This document shows positions 1 through 64,000 of a stretch of DNA of 64,000 nt, one piece after another (position 1 is the first letter of the stretch; the number at the start of each line of letters is the position of its first letter). Made by a program: the position numbers and the translations under genes. The DNA comes from Micropterix aruncella. Taxonomy: Eukaryota > Arthropoda > Insecta > Lepidoptera > Micropterigidae. The DNA lies in the NCBI GenBank assembly GCA_944548615.1, contig OX155961.1, positions 18,293,334 to 18,357,333 on the forward strand, written 5' to 3'. The notes under the pieces were generated by a model. The model was not told the origin of the DNA, did no database searches, and was given only the letters and a program-made list of their open reading frames with translations.

Positions 1-1600
1 CGTCTACAGCGGTCGAACCCGTCACCCCAGGCTGGTATAACGATATTTTTTTATTTATTTATTTATTTTAAACAACAAGGTTTACAGAAGAATGGCTATA
101 CTATTTGGCATACATTACAATAAAACGTGCAGGGAAAACAAGTTAATATCTAGGGATGCTGATATTTAACTTAGGATATTGCTTTTCCGCGAGCTGTCAG
201 GTATGACTTTCAGTTATATAAATAGTGAAATAAAGTTCAAAACATTCATTATGTGATCGTTCTTTAAGACGTGGGATGAGCGTAGAAGACTTTAAGATGA
301 TACAAGCCTACCGTTCAGCAGAGACCAACACCTTACGGGAAAGCACCGGGTAAGGTAACCAGCAGGCAGCCTCGCCCTTTAACTACCAGTTTTAAAAAGA
401 TATCTCTGTCTGGAATTAACCATCAGGATATATCCAACCTCCCGACTATCACTTGCGCGACTTCTACCTGCCATCTATTCAGCGGTGATTCAGTTTCAAT
501 CTATCGCGGACCAAAGGCATCTTTTGCCCGGCTCTAAATTCAGGATCAGGTAGCCTAATGGTCATTTCAAGAGTGGTTGAAGACAGGTCAACCCCCACCT
601 CCGCTGATTAGGAGACAGTATATATCCATAGTCCCGTAACCGGCATGTCCATTCAACACGGGCACGCGAACAACTTGCTATAATACCCAAACACAAAACT
701 ACACATTTCCAGTGCAGCTTTTCCTATTATTCTGCGGTTGTATGGAATCGGTTGGGGCAGGTTTTGCGATCGAAATCAATTATTGCAGTATTTAAGGACC
801 ACTTTAAAAGTTTATTATTAAAGGAAGATATTTATATGTCATAATTTAATTTAATTTTAAAATAATTATATGTTAATTTGATTATTACAACTGTCTTCGT
901 TTATTTATAAATTTGTAACATGATTATTTGATGTTAAATATTTTGATTTTGATTATTTTGATTTTTTATATGTAGATTTCTAAATTTATATAATTAGGTT
1001 ATTTTCTTTTAATATCATTTGATGTTAAATATTTTGATTTTGATTATTTCGATTCGTGTATTTATTTGATTATGATTATTTGGATTTTTATTTTAAGATT
1101 TATTTGATTTGCTTATTTTATTTTAAAATCATATATGTACCAATAATTAATAGGTGTGTCCTGAAAACCAGGATAAGAGATATCCTGAGGATACCCCTAA
1201 TTTGCAGCGTTTGTAGCTTTATTTCGTAGTCTTTGTCTATTTACAGTTTTAATTTTTAATCTGTTCTTGTTTTTTTTGTATATGTTTTTATAACAACAGC
1301 TGCAAATAAATATTTTTCGATTTATATAGTCTCCAGACTTCTTCAGCAATTACTCAGACTGCGCAACCGATTGGAGTCGCCGAACAGTGTACACACCGTC
1401 CAGTAGCGCCGGGAGGCAATCCCACCAGGAGAAACCGATCCACCAGCCGTGAGGCCTGAGATGCGAGAGTCTTAGCCGGGGTAGCTTTCCCCACGAGGAG
1501 GCTTCTGAATAGGAGCTGAATCGTGAGTTGGGCCGATCCGAGAACAAATGGATCTTATAGCCCAAGCTACACGAAACCATTCGCTAACAATCATTTTCAC
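1..1600 (+). mobile_element. R670 retroposon copy split by two insertions
   Basis: Positions 1-47, about 253-633 and 1332-1600 align in order with the minus-strand copies at 40674-41339 and 42600-42930. They therefore form one plus-oriented R670 copy. It is interrupted near 48-252 by a sequence beginning with TTTA repeats, which looks like a minus-oriented LINE 3' tail, and at 634-1325 by a second insert. No gene is seen. The left part may begin outside the window. Confidence 0.75.
634..1325. mobile_element. 692-bp insert in R670 with ATAGTC duplication
   Basis: The intact relative at 42840-42900 reads continuously through this point. Here ATAGTC occurs at 628-633 and again at 1326-1331 with 692 bp between. 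The insert is AT-rich and has no coding signal. Its interior, with repeated GATTATTT words, resembles the LINE 3' untranslated regions at 34370-34560 and 13200-13560, so it is probably a 5'-truncated LINE tail. Confidence 0.65.
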
Positions 1601-1861
1601 ATGTAATATTCGATTCTCAATTGTAAATCGATAGAGTTACGTCACCTCATATTCGGTTTATTTCCCCTGTCGATTCAATAATCAGCCCCTTAGCCATTCA
1701 ATCGTCCCGAATGCCACTTTTACATTATCTAACTGGACCTGGAATTAACCAAGTCGAATTAACACCATTCTGAGATAATTGAAATTAAATTGAAATTACC
1801 TCTTAAAATCAAGTAAAAGTTCCATCTTCCTTTGTTCATCCTTAAATGACAGTAAAATCAT

Positions 1862-2420
1862 GTGTTTATTTATTTTTAGGAAAACCAACAGCTAATTATA
1901 ATTTAACAAAAAGACGGAGTAGTATAACAGAGAGGCAATTAAAGGTTTTCACTTTTAAGTAACGTTGTAGAAACAGATGTGACTTTTCAAGTAAAGCTAT
2001 CGGTTAAAAATACATCAAAAAATATTCAAAAATTAGTGCTAAAGAATTCACTGTTCAGCCGCTGTCTAGCTGAGTTAATACTCGTACAGAATAGATCAAA
2101 GTCAAATCGTTTAATCAAATCATTGAAATTGTCACTTGTTCGCCAGAGAAATGAATTTTTCCTATAGTTGGTACCGGCATAAGGAACATGAAGAGCAGGG
2201 TTAAACCTATTGAGTTTGGAAGGAACACGGAGATTAATTTTATTTAGTAAGTAGGGACAGTTAATATTATTGGAGGTGATTTTTAGCAAAAAGGTCAAGT
2301 CCGCGGTTTCACGTCGCTTAATCAAGGGGAGGATATGAAATTTCTTGCATATTTGCATATATAAAATTTCTTGCATTTCTTGTTCTTCCTTATATGACAC
2401 TATGCAGAATTATGAGTAGT
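1862..2420 (-). mobile_element. Jockey-like LINE 3' end with ORF2 C-terminus
   Basis: The minus-strand reading of 2400-2026 gives KRRETADLTFLLKI, then CPYLLNKINLRVPSK and NRFNPALHVPY. This matches the post-reverse-transcriptase C-terminus of jockey/I-type LINEs (R-x-x-x-D-x-x-x-L-x-K-L with L-L-x-x-I-x-x-R-V-P). The downstream side ends in an A/T-rich TAAATAAA-like tail near 1862-1875. The copy is 5' truncated and decayed. Confidence 0.75.
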
Positions 2421-2544
2421 TTTTTTAGGAGTAAGTTGTGTAAATCCAATAACAAACTTATTTAGATGGAAAACACTGCTGAATTTTTCATTATATTAGG
2501 TCCTTACCTATGAAGTTGCTGTTCTATAAAAGAAATTTAAGGCC

Positions 2545-2695
2545 AAAAATTTTGTACGGAAAATATATTATATATATTATATATAAATATATTACATAAA
2601 TATATTATATATAATAGAAAATATATTATATATAATAGATGAAATATATTATATATAATGAAAATTTATTATATATATTAATAGAAATATTGACC
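2545..2695. repeat. AT-rich imperfect tandem repeat
   Basis: Several copies of a roughly 25-base unit containing TATATTATATATAAT alternate with AGAAA or GATGAAA. This is simple low-complexity DNA with no gene. Confidence 0.8.
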
Positions 2696-2869
2696 CCTAT
2701 TATCAATGCAGATTTGTCATTTTAACGGGAGTTGCCTAATTCCTCTACTGTAAACGCTCGTAAACAGGCAACCAATAAAAGCTTTGAAGGCGTTTTACAG
2801 CGACTCTTCAAATTTGTTTTTTTCCCTTGTAAATAAAATATTTAAATTCTTTTTTTTTTTTTTAATCTA

Positions 2870-3500
2870 TTAGAGCAAGGTCTGGCAAGTATGGTGGATG
2901 ACCAAGAGTCTCTGTAGTCGCAGCAACTCCTGCAACTTTGCGACTGTTTGCAGTGAAATCTGTGGTTATACTTCGTCATCCAAAAGCAGTGGCTATTAGC
3001 GTTTGACCAGGCTCTGTTATGTATTCACGAAATGCTCCGTCATTGTTTGCAGTTCTTAATAGTACATATTTACAGTAACTGTAAAGCCAGACTGCAAGAA
3101 CCTGTAATAGAAAACACCGGCACAGGATCTCATATTTGAAAATAATGCATATTTTTAACTTTACCATGGTTGCATAAACGAAAATATTTGAGCAAAAACA
3201 AACGACGGAAAGACAAATAAACAGCTGATTCCATAAAAAGAATACCATAGCCTTAAATTAAAATTTATTTGAAATTCCAACTCAAACCCAAGTTATCCAA
3301 GTTCAAAGTGGCCAGTGTGAAAAAACAGCAATTACATATGTAAGAGCCCAATATTTGTGGAGGGTTCGATTTATTACCGCATTTTTGTTCCACAATTTAC
3401 CAAAGTACATAGTAGATATTTTTGTCATTATCTGATCCTCTTCTCCAATACAACACGATTTTATTCTTGCAATAAAAGTTAATTTCATTTCTATTTTTAA
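2870..3500 (-). pseudogene. Decayed mariner transposase
   Basis: The minus-strand reading near 2905-2875 contains GHPPYLPDLA, the mariner HPPYSPDLAP motif, preceded by VAKLQEL with stops and frameshifts upstream. The stretch from 3000 to 3500 aligns with 11240-11640, including the ends near 3290-3350 and 11577-11632 that read like a mariner terminal region. It is a non-functional remnant of the same family as the element at 9990-11640. Confidence 0.72.
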
Positions 3501-3915
3501 ATGAAGTGAAAATTGCCCCTCAAGCCCAATTACAGAAATGGAGAAAATTACGAAAGGAAAAAGGGCGCAAAGTGAGACAGGAAATTGAATTAAGAAGCAC
3601 TCCGTCTCTGTCTAGAAACGTCCTCATTAATATTTTAATGTAGCAGGTAACTATGTAGCTCGAGAGTGAGTGCGTCAGCATCCCGTTGGGCCGCGGGAGA
3701 GGGATTATATGCCGAGAAGCGAACAGCGGGAGAGACAAGGACGGAGATCGCGAACGGAAGTCGGTCGGGGCTAATTATAGAGAGTAATGTTTCCGGAACA
3801 TCATTTGACCTGGGGATCGTAATTAACAACATAAAATCTCGCAAGGAAGATACTGTCGAAACTGAACAAATATAACATGCCTTCGCTTATAAATAAATTT
3901 AAAATTAAAAAAAAA
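3501..3915. other. Intronic or flanking DNA, nothing recognised
   Basis: Short open frames exist at 3635-3875 in both strands over a locally GC-richer patch (3660-3790), but they show no motif and no splice context. I assign no gene. Confidence 0.5.
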
Positions 3916-3918
3916 CAC

Positions 3919-4434
3919 TTAAAACACGCTTTTATAAATGCACATAAAAACCAAAAAAAAGTCCATTACGTGACCTTTCTCACAAGTGCAAACACGACTA
4001 TGATACGATATTCCATCATGGAATGCCAGTTCCTGTCTTCCGGCTGCATCATCAGACCTTGAAACTTAATCGTGGTAAAAGTTCATTACAAGACCTTTCT
4101 AACAAGTCCAAACACGGCTATGATACGATATTCCATCATGGAATGCCTGTGCCTATCTTCCGGCTTCATCAACAAACCTTGGAACCTAATCGTGGTCAAA
4201 GTTCATTCCAGGAATTTTCTAACAAGTCCAAACACAACTATGATACGATGTTCCATCATCTTCCGACTCCATCATCAGATCAGTTCGACAGAATCATATT
4301 ATTGTATTGTCATCAGAACTACATACAGCTGCCAATTTTCATGACGCTACGATCCTTGGAAGATGGTTAAATTAGTTACCTTAGATTCCATACATAGTTA
4401 CATACAGGTCGACCTAATAAAAGCGTGTTAAAAA
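3919..4434. mobile_element. TIR element carrying a 120-bp minisatellite
   Basis: The ends are inverted: TTAAAACACGCTTTTATA at 3919-3936 pairs with the reverse complement of TAATAAAAGCGTGTTAAAA near 4415-4433. Inside, a 120-bp unit with the core GCTATGATACGATATTCCAT occurs three times (cores at about 3998, 4118 and 4238). A related element with one unit lies at 26872-27196. There is no transposase, so it is non-autonomous. Confidence 0.8.
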
Positions 4435-4900
4435 CAATGGCACCTCCGTTTATAACACACAATGTTTTTCTTAATTTTCTGTGTGATCAATAAGTAATTA
4501 GGAAAAAAAATATTAAAACAATTTAGGCTATTATTTCGAATGGAATATGGACTATAAACTTCAAAGTTTCCAGAGTGACAAACGTACATAAGGGTAATAT
4601 ATAATGCAATTACACAGATAAGGTTAAAATATAAAGAATAACTGTTTTTCATTTATTTTAATTCAACCTTTTCAGACTAAAATGATCTGTTTTTTAAGTT
4701 CAGAAAAAAAGTTTTATTCACGACTTTGTATACCAAATGCTGATAGTAATTGTTATATGCAAATATATATATTAATAAGCAATAGCGAAATCTGCAAATG
4801 GTACGTAATACGTACTATTTGCATTCTGTTGGGGTGTTACTAATTGACACAAATTTATTGGCGGAGCAAAGCGAAAGAAACCTTGCGAAGCCTATAGCCC
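4435..4900. other. Nothing recognised
   Basis: This is AT-rich flanking DNA with no motif, tandem repeat or splice-supported coding sequence that I can identify. Confidence 0.5.
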
Positions 4901-4904
4901 ATCT

Positions 4905-5070
4905 GGAAGTGTCAACACAGGCGAACGGGCGAACCCTTCACCACAAAGAGTTTTAGCGACATCAGGTAGTTCTATCCCCCATGGAGTGAATTTAAAGACT
5001 TAAAGGACAAGTCCACTGTCTAGCTTCACCGACGAGCCCGAAAGCGTTCAAATCCTTCTCGCGAGGCACT
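4905..5070 (+). mobile_element. R670 3'-end fragment
   Basis: It contains the characteristic R670 terminal words (GGGCGAACCC then TTCACC, and later GACTTAAAGGACAAGTCCAC followed by a TAGCTTCACC-like word) in the orientation of the copy at 6977. Only the hairpin end of the element is kept. Confidence 0.6.
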
Positions 5071-5771
5071 AGGAAGTGAACCCAGCGCGTATTTTCAAAA
5101 AATATCGGTCGAGAAAATATGTTTTTATCGACTTTTCAACAAATTTGATAGCTTTCGATATGCGTTTTGGATCCTGTTCCCCCATCGAGCCTGGCAGCAG
5201 AGAGAGAAAGCCAGTTACGCGAGACGAAGTCTGGCGTACATTTAACTTGTGTATTTGAACTAGATTAATATGTCTATGTTAGAGACAGGGTAGCGCAGAG
5301 TCAACTGACATATTTCTACTGGTCATATATTACATACTGAAGCGTGGAAAAATAAGTAATTGTCTTTAAATACGACCAAGTAGGTCGTTTATTTACCACC
5401 GATTACACAGCTCCATGATTCCCTTCTAACACGTTACCAGTTACTTCAAATTTCTTCACCCGAGCCAATATGGTATTGCAAGACTGTACGTGACTATGTC
5501 AACCAATATTGCACTGTCTTCGATAGACACGCTGCACTTCTGTGACAAAATTTGGATTGTAAAAACGACGAACATAGTTAAAATATTCTTGCAGTTTCCA
5601 AAACTCCATTGCGACTGACATACCGCAGCGGCATAATTAATGAAATGACCTCTTCGCCTCTACCATTCCCCCTCCAGCTTACCACACCAAGCTATCGCGG
5701 CAGCGCAAAATTCACATTTGAAATGTGTTAGTTGGCTCCATCCTATATAACGCGTTATTAGTGAAGCTTAC
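5071..5771. other. No exon found downstream of the last P-domain exon
   Basis: I searched this stretch on the minus strand for the expected next P-domain block (W-x-F-M-S-V-H-x-WGE) and did not see it. No repeat was recognised either. Confidence 0.4.
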
Positions 5772-59690
<53,919 letters not shown>

Positions 59691-59702
59691 CTAAAATAAT
59701 AA

Positions 59703-60450
59703 GATACAATACTATACAATACAATACAATGTACTACTCTAGTAGATAAACATTCCTACACTTGAATGCGTCTCAAAATTAGATGCCAAAAATGTACGTA
59801 ATAAAAATATAACTATCATGATAGTTGTCATTGGCTGTAATAATTTATTCCATATTACAATTGATTATACAGGATATCAATGATATTACCTACATACAAA
59901 TATTGAACACATATTAATATGATTTAATAGTCAGGTGTAACAATAGATTAATTACAAATGATGTGTTCTGTCAGTCGCGTGGCTATGGGCCGTTTCGTTT
60001 ATCCAACGTAGCCTAGCCTACTAGATTTTCAAAATTCCCGCGCTCCGAGCCCGGCCCCCCACCACCGTTATAACCTACGCATCGGCGGCAGCGGTATGCG
60101 GCCTACCCGCAAAACAACGGATTGACAGCTCTTCAGTCTACCCTAGACAACGGTGGCTGCAACGTCACCGAAACGTCGGGTGCTACAAATTTCACGCGGT
60201 AAATTCGTTTTCTATCTTATTTATAATGTCAAACAACCGCGATAGTCTTCGATTTTAAACAATAGATTAAATTAGAAATGCAAGGTCTTTGTGGAATAAT
60301 CAAGAACAAAATATTTTATTATCAATCCAGCCATATATACCTTCGTATTTTTAAATATTAATATATGTAAAATAAATTAGATGACAATAATATATAACAG
60401 AATATCAGATATCATAATATTATTATGTTTAAGTTTTTACATTTTTTTAG
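59703..60450 (-). mobile_element. Jockey/CR1-like LINE 3' end interrupted by R360
   Basis: It starts with (ACAAT)n at about 59705-59730 and the CTAGTAGATAAACATTCCTA block, as at 10107 and 15063. It resumes after the R360 insert at 60258 with TTAGAAATGCAAGGTC and AATCCAGCCATATATACCTT. It is close to the acceptor of the exon at 59690. Confidence 0.78.
59952..60257. mobile_element. R360 retroposon, single-arm copy
   Basis: AACAATAGATTAA occurs at 59939-59951 and 60258-60270, with the LINE continuous across. The 306-bp insert contains CGCGCTCCGAGCCCGGCC, CACCGTTATAACCTACGC, CGTCACCGAAACGTCGG and ACAACCGCGATAGTCTTCGA, shared with 49896-50253. Confidence 0.82.
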
Positions 60451-60739
60451 GCACCATAGCGCAAGGTAAATTATAAAGAAAGGATTTTTTGTTGAAATAT
60501 AAAAGGAATAATTCAATAAAAGAGTTGTTTGGGCCACCAGTTTAAATAGCTAATGGTGTGGAGTTGCCAAGTTGTCGCGCTTAAATTGGCTTATTGTTGT
60601 CCATTCCTTACTATATCCGATAATTCCTTTCTCATCGCCCAACTCTACCTACTACTAGTTCATCAGTCTTATAGCCAGTACTGATGAAGAAGGATAATGT
60701 CGTCGGCAGGCGACGGAGAGAATAGGAGAGGTAGAATGC

Positions 60740-61710
60740 CATATATAAATAAAATAAAATTCAAACGGAGCTACCATGGAATTCACCGACCGGAGTCGGG
60801 CCCATCATAATACTATTTTTTTACACTTCTGGGGGGTGAGCAGTGGATTTCGGACTTACGAACCGGCTGTGGTAGGTTTAGGACAGCTGTCTTGCCACAC
60901 GTGAGCGTTCACCTTACCACGCATTCACTCCCCCTTCGAAGCCATAGAATTTGAGATGCGCAAATCGCAGTTTTAGATATTTTTTCTAAGAAAGAGTTGA
61001 TTATTTTTCTGGAAAGGCCAAGATCTTTAAAGAGGTGAAATAGAGATTTAGCTGGCAGGCCACGAGCGCCAACTTCCACCGCGTGAAGGTGAACAGTGAA
61101 GCCGTTCCGGGTTACGGCATTTGCAAGATCATGGTATTTATTTAATTTGTACTCGTGGTCTTTTGGGATATTTGATTCCCATGGAACAGTTAATTCTACA
61201 ATAAGAGCCACCTTCCGAGATAGAGAGTAAAGAGTTATATCTGGACGGAGGGCTGTGCATCCGAGACTTTCAGGGAATTTATACTGCTTAGAGACCGAAT
61301 CAACCTCCAGAATCCAATCTGTAGCTTTCTCGATTATTGAGAAAGGTTTTGTAGTTAAATGTTTTTTGCCTTTAGAGCCATCCCGCACAAACTGTATTGG
61401 GGGTTTGGAGGATACTGTCAAACCCTTGTTGGCACGAGCCACTGAGAGATTAATTACCTCGCGAATAACAGCGAGAACTTTGTCATGGCGGTAAGTGTAC
61501 CGTCCTTGATCTAAGGCCACCTTGCAGCCAGCTAGAATGTGTCTAGCTGTGCAAGGAGTATTGCTACAGAGGGGACAAGAACTATCCTCGGCAAAGCTCC
61601 AACGAGCGAGGTTACTGGGAAGAGTATGCTGAAAGGCATTCAAATAAAATGCTAAAGTCCCCAATTGTTGTCCAATCATTCTGGCATTGAAGGCCAAGAT
61701 ATCTAAACTA
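60740..61710 (-). mobile_element. RLE-type LINE, 5'-truncated copy 2
   Basis: The minus frame 61697-60909 (262 codons) has a CCHC-like finger (CPLCSN then RHILAGC, residues 41-59). It then has a restriction-like endonuclease region with RPDITLYSLSRKVALIVEL (residues about 150-170) and KYHDLAN. This arrangement after the RT is typical of LINEs with a PD-(D/E)XK endonuclease (R2/NeSL/Hero-type clades). I cannot tell which clade. It ends with the same 3' untranslated region as copy 1. Confidence 0.86.
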
Positions 61711-61719
61711 AAAAAGGGT

Positions 61720-62300
61720 AATTATTACGTACGGAAACCTGTATACCAAATAATAAATTGACATATTTATGTATACTATATAATATTAAAATCGTAACAG
61801 CTATGATTTTAAAATTCTCTTGTTATTATATTATTACTTTATACTGTATAGGCTGGTTTAGACCGCCATCTACAGTGCGCCACCACACTTTTATACCACC
61901 AAAGTCGCCATATTGAACATAATAAGGAAAGATTATTCATTCTTTGGAACTATGAGATTCGTAGTAAAATCCTAGTTTCCAAATCGTAGTACGACGTTGA
62001 GTAATCTCATACGATATATAATCAATTGTAATAATAAACAATGGATAAGGTAAGGAATCAATAATCCTCCACTCGTACTGTTTGAAAACCAAAAGGAGCT
62101 TTTGAGTAAGAGAACATCGAGTTGATGGCTGATCTTTTTTGCAGTTCTGACGGCCCTGAGTCCCAATGATCATTTTGCATTTCCGAGAATCGAAGTTAAG
62201 GTGCGCTACCAGTCAGTGGTTTCAAGACCCCAAAGAAGCTGTCGATGCGTTTAAAACGTTCATTTTATGAAACGTTTCTTCGAATTTGAATTAACGTTTT
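61720..62300. other. Intron DNA, no signal-peptide exon found
   Basis: I looked on the minus strand for a signal-peptide or early propeptide exon (W-x-V-x-I-x-GG with GY-x-x-LGQ) and did not see one here or elsewhere to the right edge. Confidence 0.4.
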
Positions 62301-62315
62301 AACAGTTGGTTCAAC

Positions 62316-62946
62316 GGCAGGGCAGCTAACAGTTGGGCCATTAAAACCTTGCCGTTCTTTCTGGTCGGCTAAACTCACAATTCAGCTCCCATCCAATAGC
62401 CTCCCTGAAAAGGGTCTACCCTTGTAAGGCTCTGTTTCTCATGCCACGGCAGGTGGATCAGTTCCCCAGTATGGCCTTCGGGCGCTCCTGGGCGCACCGG
62501 GAGGCATCGACTGTGCATCGGAATAACTGTGGAAGTCTGGAAACGATCTTATACGTTTCTTAAGCAGCGGGGGTGGATATTGACCTAATGTCTTCCACAT
62601 TTAAAATGACCCGTTGGCCACCCGATCCCGAGTGAAAGACGGGCAAAAGACGCCACTTTCCGCGAAAAATTCGAACTCAATATCGCTAACCAGCGATTTC
62701 GGATCCGTAGCTAGACGGGAGGACAGGGAAATCTGGCAAATATTGTAGTCAGGGCGCGAGGCTGGCCCGTTGGATTTTCTTCCCAGTGTCTCGCGGTAAG
62801 GCGTTGGTTTATGACGGGCTTGTGGATTTGCTAAACGATGGACGGTTTCGTCCACAAATCTCTACGTTCACTCCAGGTTGAATGAACGATCAATATTGTT
62901 ATACCTTCCTGGGGTGAAAGGTTGGCCCGTTGTTGGGGCCAACTCT
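62316..62946 (-). mobile_element. R670 diverged complete copy, 14-bp TSD
   Basis: ACAGTTGGTTCAAC occurs at 62302-62315 and 62947-62960, giving a 631-bp insertion. Its internal blocks (CTCGCGGTAAGGCGTTGG, CTACGTTCACTCCAGGT) match R670, but the terminal hairpin is changed (GGTTGGCCCGTTGTTGGGGC). Confidence 0.85.
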
Positions 62947-62960
62947 ACAGTTGGTTCAAC

Positions 62961-63588
62961 AGTTAGTGCATTGATTTTATTATAGCGTACTTCGATAAGT
63001 AAAACAGTATTTTTTAATTTAATTCCTGTTTCTCGTCTTTCTTGTACCCGATCATTTAGACGCGCTGCACATATTGTTATCGTGCGGTCTGATAAGAAAG
63101 GACATTTCCTTCTACCATCACAAGGAAACCGTCTCCAAACAACGGCAAGTGTATGTCAATTTGTCAAATGTAGTGAAGTCGCGTTAACCGAACGCGATGA
63201 CGTCACAGATATTTTGTTGACACTGGAAACATAAGGCACACGACCACATGACGCTCGTGCATTTGAGGGGTCTTTTTTGCATCTATTTTAGGGGGTGAGG
63301 TCAGCGCCCTCTCAGTTTTAGCGCAATACGAATTCTAATATCAGAATTATGACAAAACACATTTAACCTACGAACTTTGTTAGATAAACGACTGTAATAT
63401 ACTACAAAATAAAGGATCACACACGACTAGAACTAACTACCTATCCTATATCCTAAGAATATTTTCCCTCCTTTTATGTTATTAAATCTTCACAAACTAT
63501 AGTACGAGCACTAGTCTACCAAATACTTGAATATTAAAAGTTTGCGTGTATCAATAGGCAGGTTAATATTACTAGATGTAACAAAATA
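62961..63588. other. Nothing recognised
   Basis: This is flanking or intronic DNA without motif, repeat match or splice-supported coding sequence. Confidence 0.4.
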
Positions 63589-63589
63589 T

Positions 63590-64000
63590 TGCGCCGCCAG
63601 TAAAGACGCTTCTATACGCCGATGACACCAGCTTCTTTTTTGAAAATAAAAACACCCAGGTCTTGGAAAAGCTGATAAACGAGCAGCTTCTTGTGGCTAA
63701 CACTTGGTTTGAAAAAAATCAACTTTTCATAAACCCATCAAAAACGGTAGCGATGAAATTTTCAACTACTAAAAAGATTGACAAAAATATTACGATTAAA
63801 ATGGAATCAGAAAATATAAATATTGTCAGAAATACAAAATTCTTAGGGATCACTTCAGATGAAAATTTAAACTGGAATCAACATATCGATAATTTGTGTG
63901 CAACTTTGTCATCGACAGTCTATGCTATAAGAAAGGTGAAATTTCTGGCTGGCGAACGTGCAGCGATCAGTGTGTATCACTCCTGCTTCCATTCAAAGAT
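63590..64000 (+). mobile_element. Jockey/CR1-like LINE reverse transcriptase, runs off the window
   Basis: From about 63590 one continuous plus-strand frame reads VKTLLYADDTSFFFENKNTQ, later LFINPSKTVAMKFSTTKK and TKFLGITSDENLNWNQHID. YADD is the RT catalytic motif, and FLG-x-x-x-D-x-x-L-x-W-x-x-H-I is the following conserved segment. It is open to the last base, so the element continues to the right. The start within the RT suggests 5' truncation. It resembles the protein of 10107-11221. Confidence 0.9.

Noticed and set aside
3990..4370. Two overlapping frames with repeated NKSKH and TSPNT peptides
   Set aside because: They are translations of the 120-bp minisatellite.

Overview
This is AT-rich eukaryotic DNA, most likely from an insect and probably a lepidopteran. 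The evidence is large introns with GT/AG boundaries, jockey-, RTE- and mariner-type elements, a tRNA-headed SINE, and interspersed repeats of a style I associate with moth and butterfly genomes (for example 36225-37195 and 6360-6830). The order-level call is inference from repeat style only. There is no operon, CRISPR array or prokaryotic signal.

The window contains one recognisable host gene, on the minus strand and running across almost all of it. Twelve exons between 59690 and 5772 join in frame through GT/AG junctions into 508 codons plus one base of a proprotein convertase of the kexin/subtilisin family, closest by motif to neuroendocrine convertase 1 (PC1/3). The order is propeptide (59577-59690 and the start of 55987-56211), catalytic domain (the rest of 55987-56211 through the start of 6016-6141) and the first part of the P domain (6016-6141 and 5772-5938). 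Asp, His, oxyanion Asn and Ser fall at partial-protein positions 148, 189, 290 and 363. These steps of 41, 101 and 73 residues are the same as in human furin (D153, H194, N295, S368), so the catalytic core looks intact. The signal-peptide exon and the rest of the P domain and C-terminus were not found and probably lie beyond the two window edges.

Everything else I can identify is transposable-element material inside the introns. It includes fragments of several LINE groups: jockey/CR1-like, RTE-like, and two almost identical 5'-truncated copies of a LINE with a restriction-like endonuclease. It also includes decayed mariner transposases, a Tc1-type element, a BEL/Pao gag fragment, several TIR or fold-back elements, minisatellites and long (TA)n arrays. 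Many copies are nested, and target-site duplications fix their borders.

The most interesting non-gene item is an approximately 630-670 bp retroposon family, called R670 here, with at least nine copies. Its full copies carry 14-16 bp target-site duplications and have no A-tail; the end kept by truncated copies can fold into two adjacent stem-loops. A second short retroposon (R360) occurs as a copy with an internal inverted duplication. A GC-rich island at about 51950-52330 with a 16-bp CRE-type palindrome is unexplained. I found no evidence of a novel multi-gene system.
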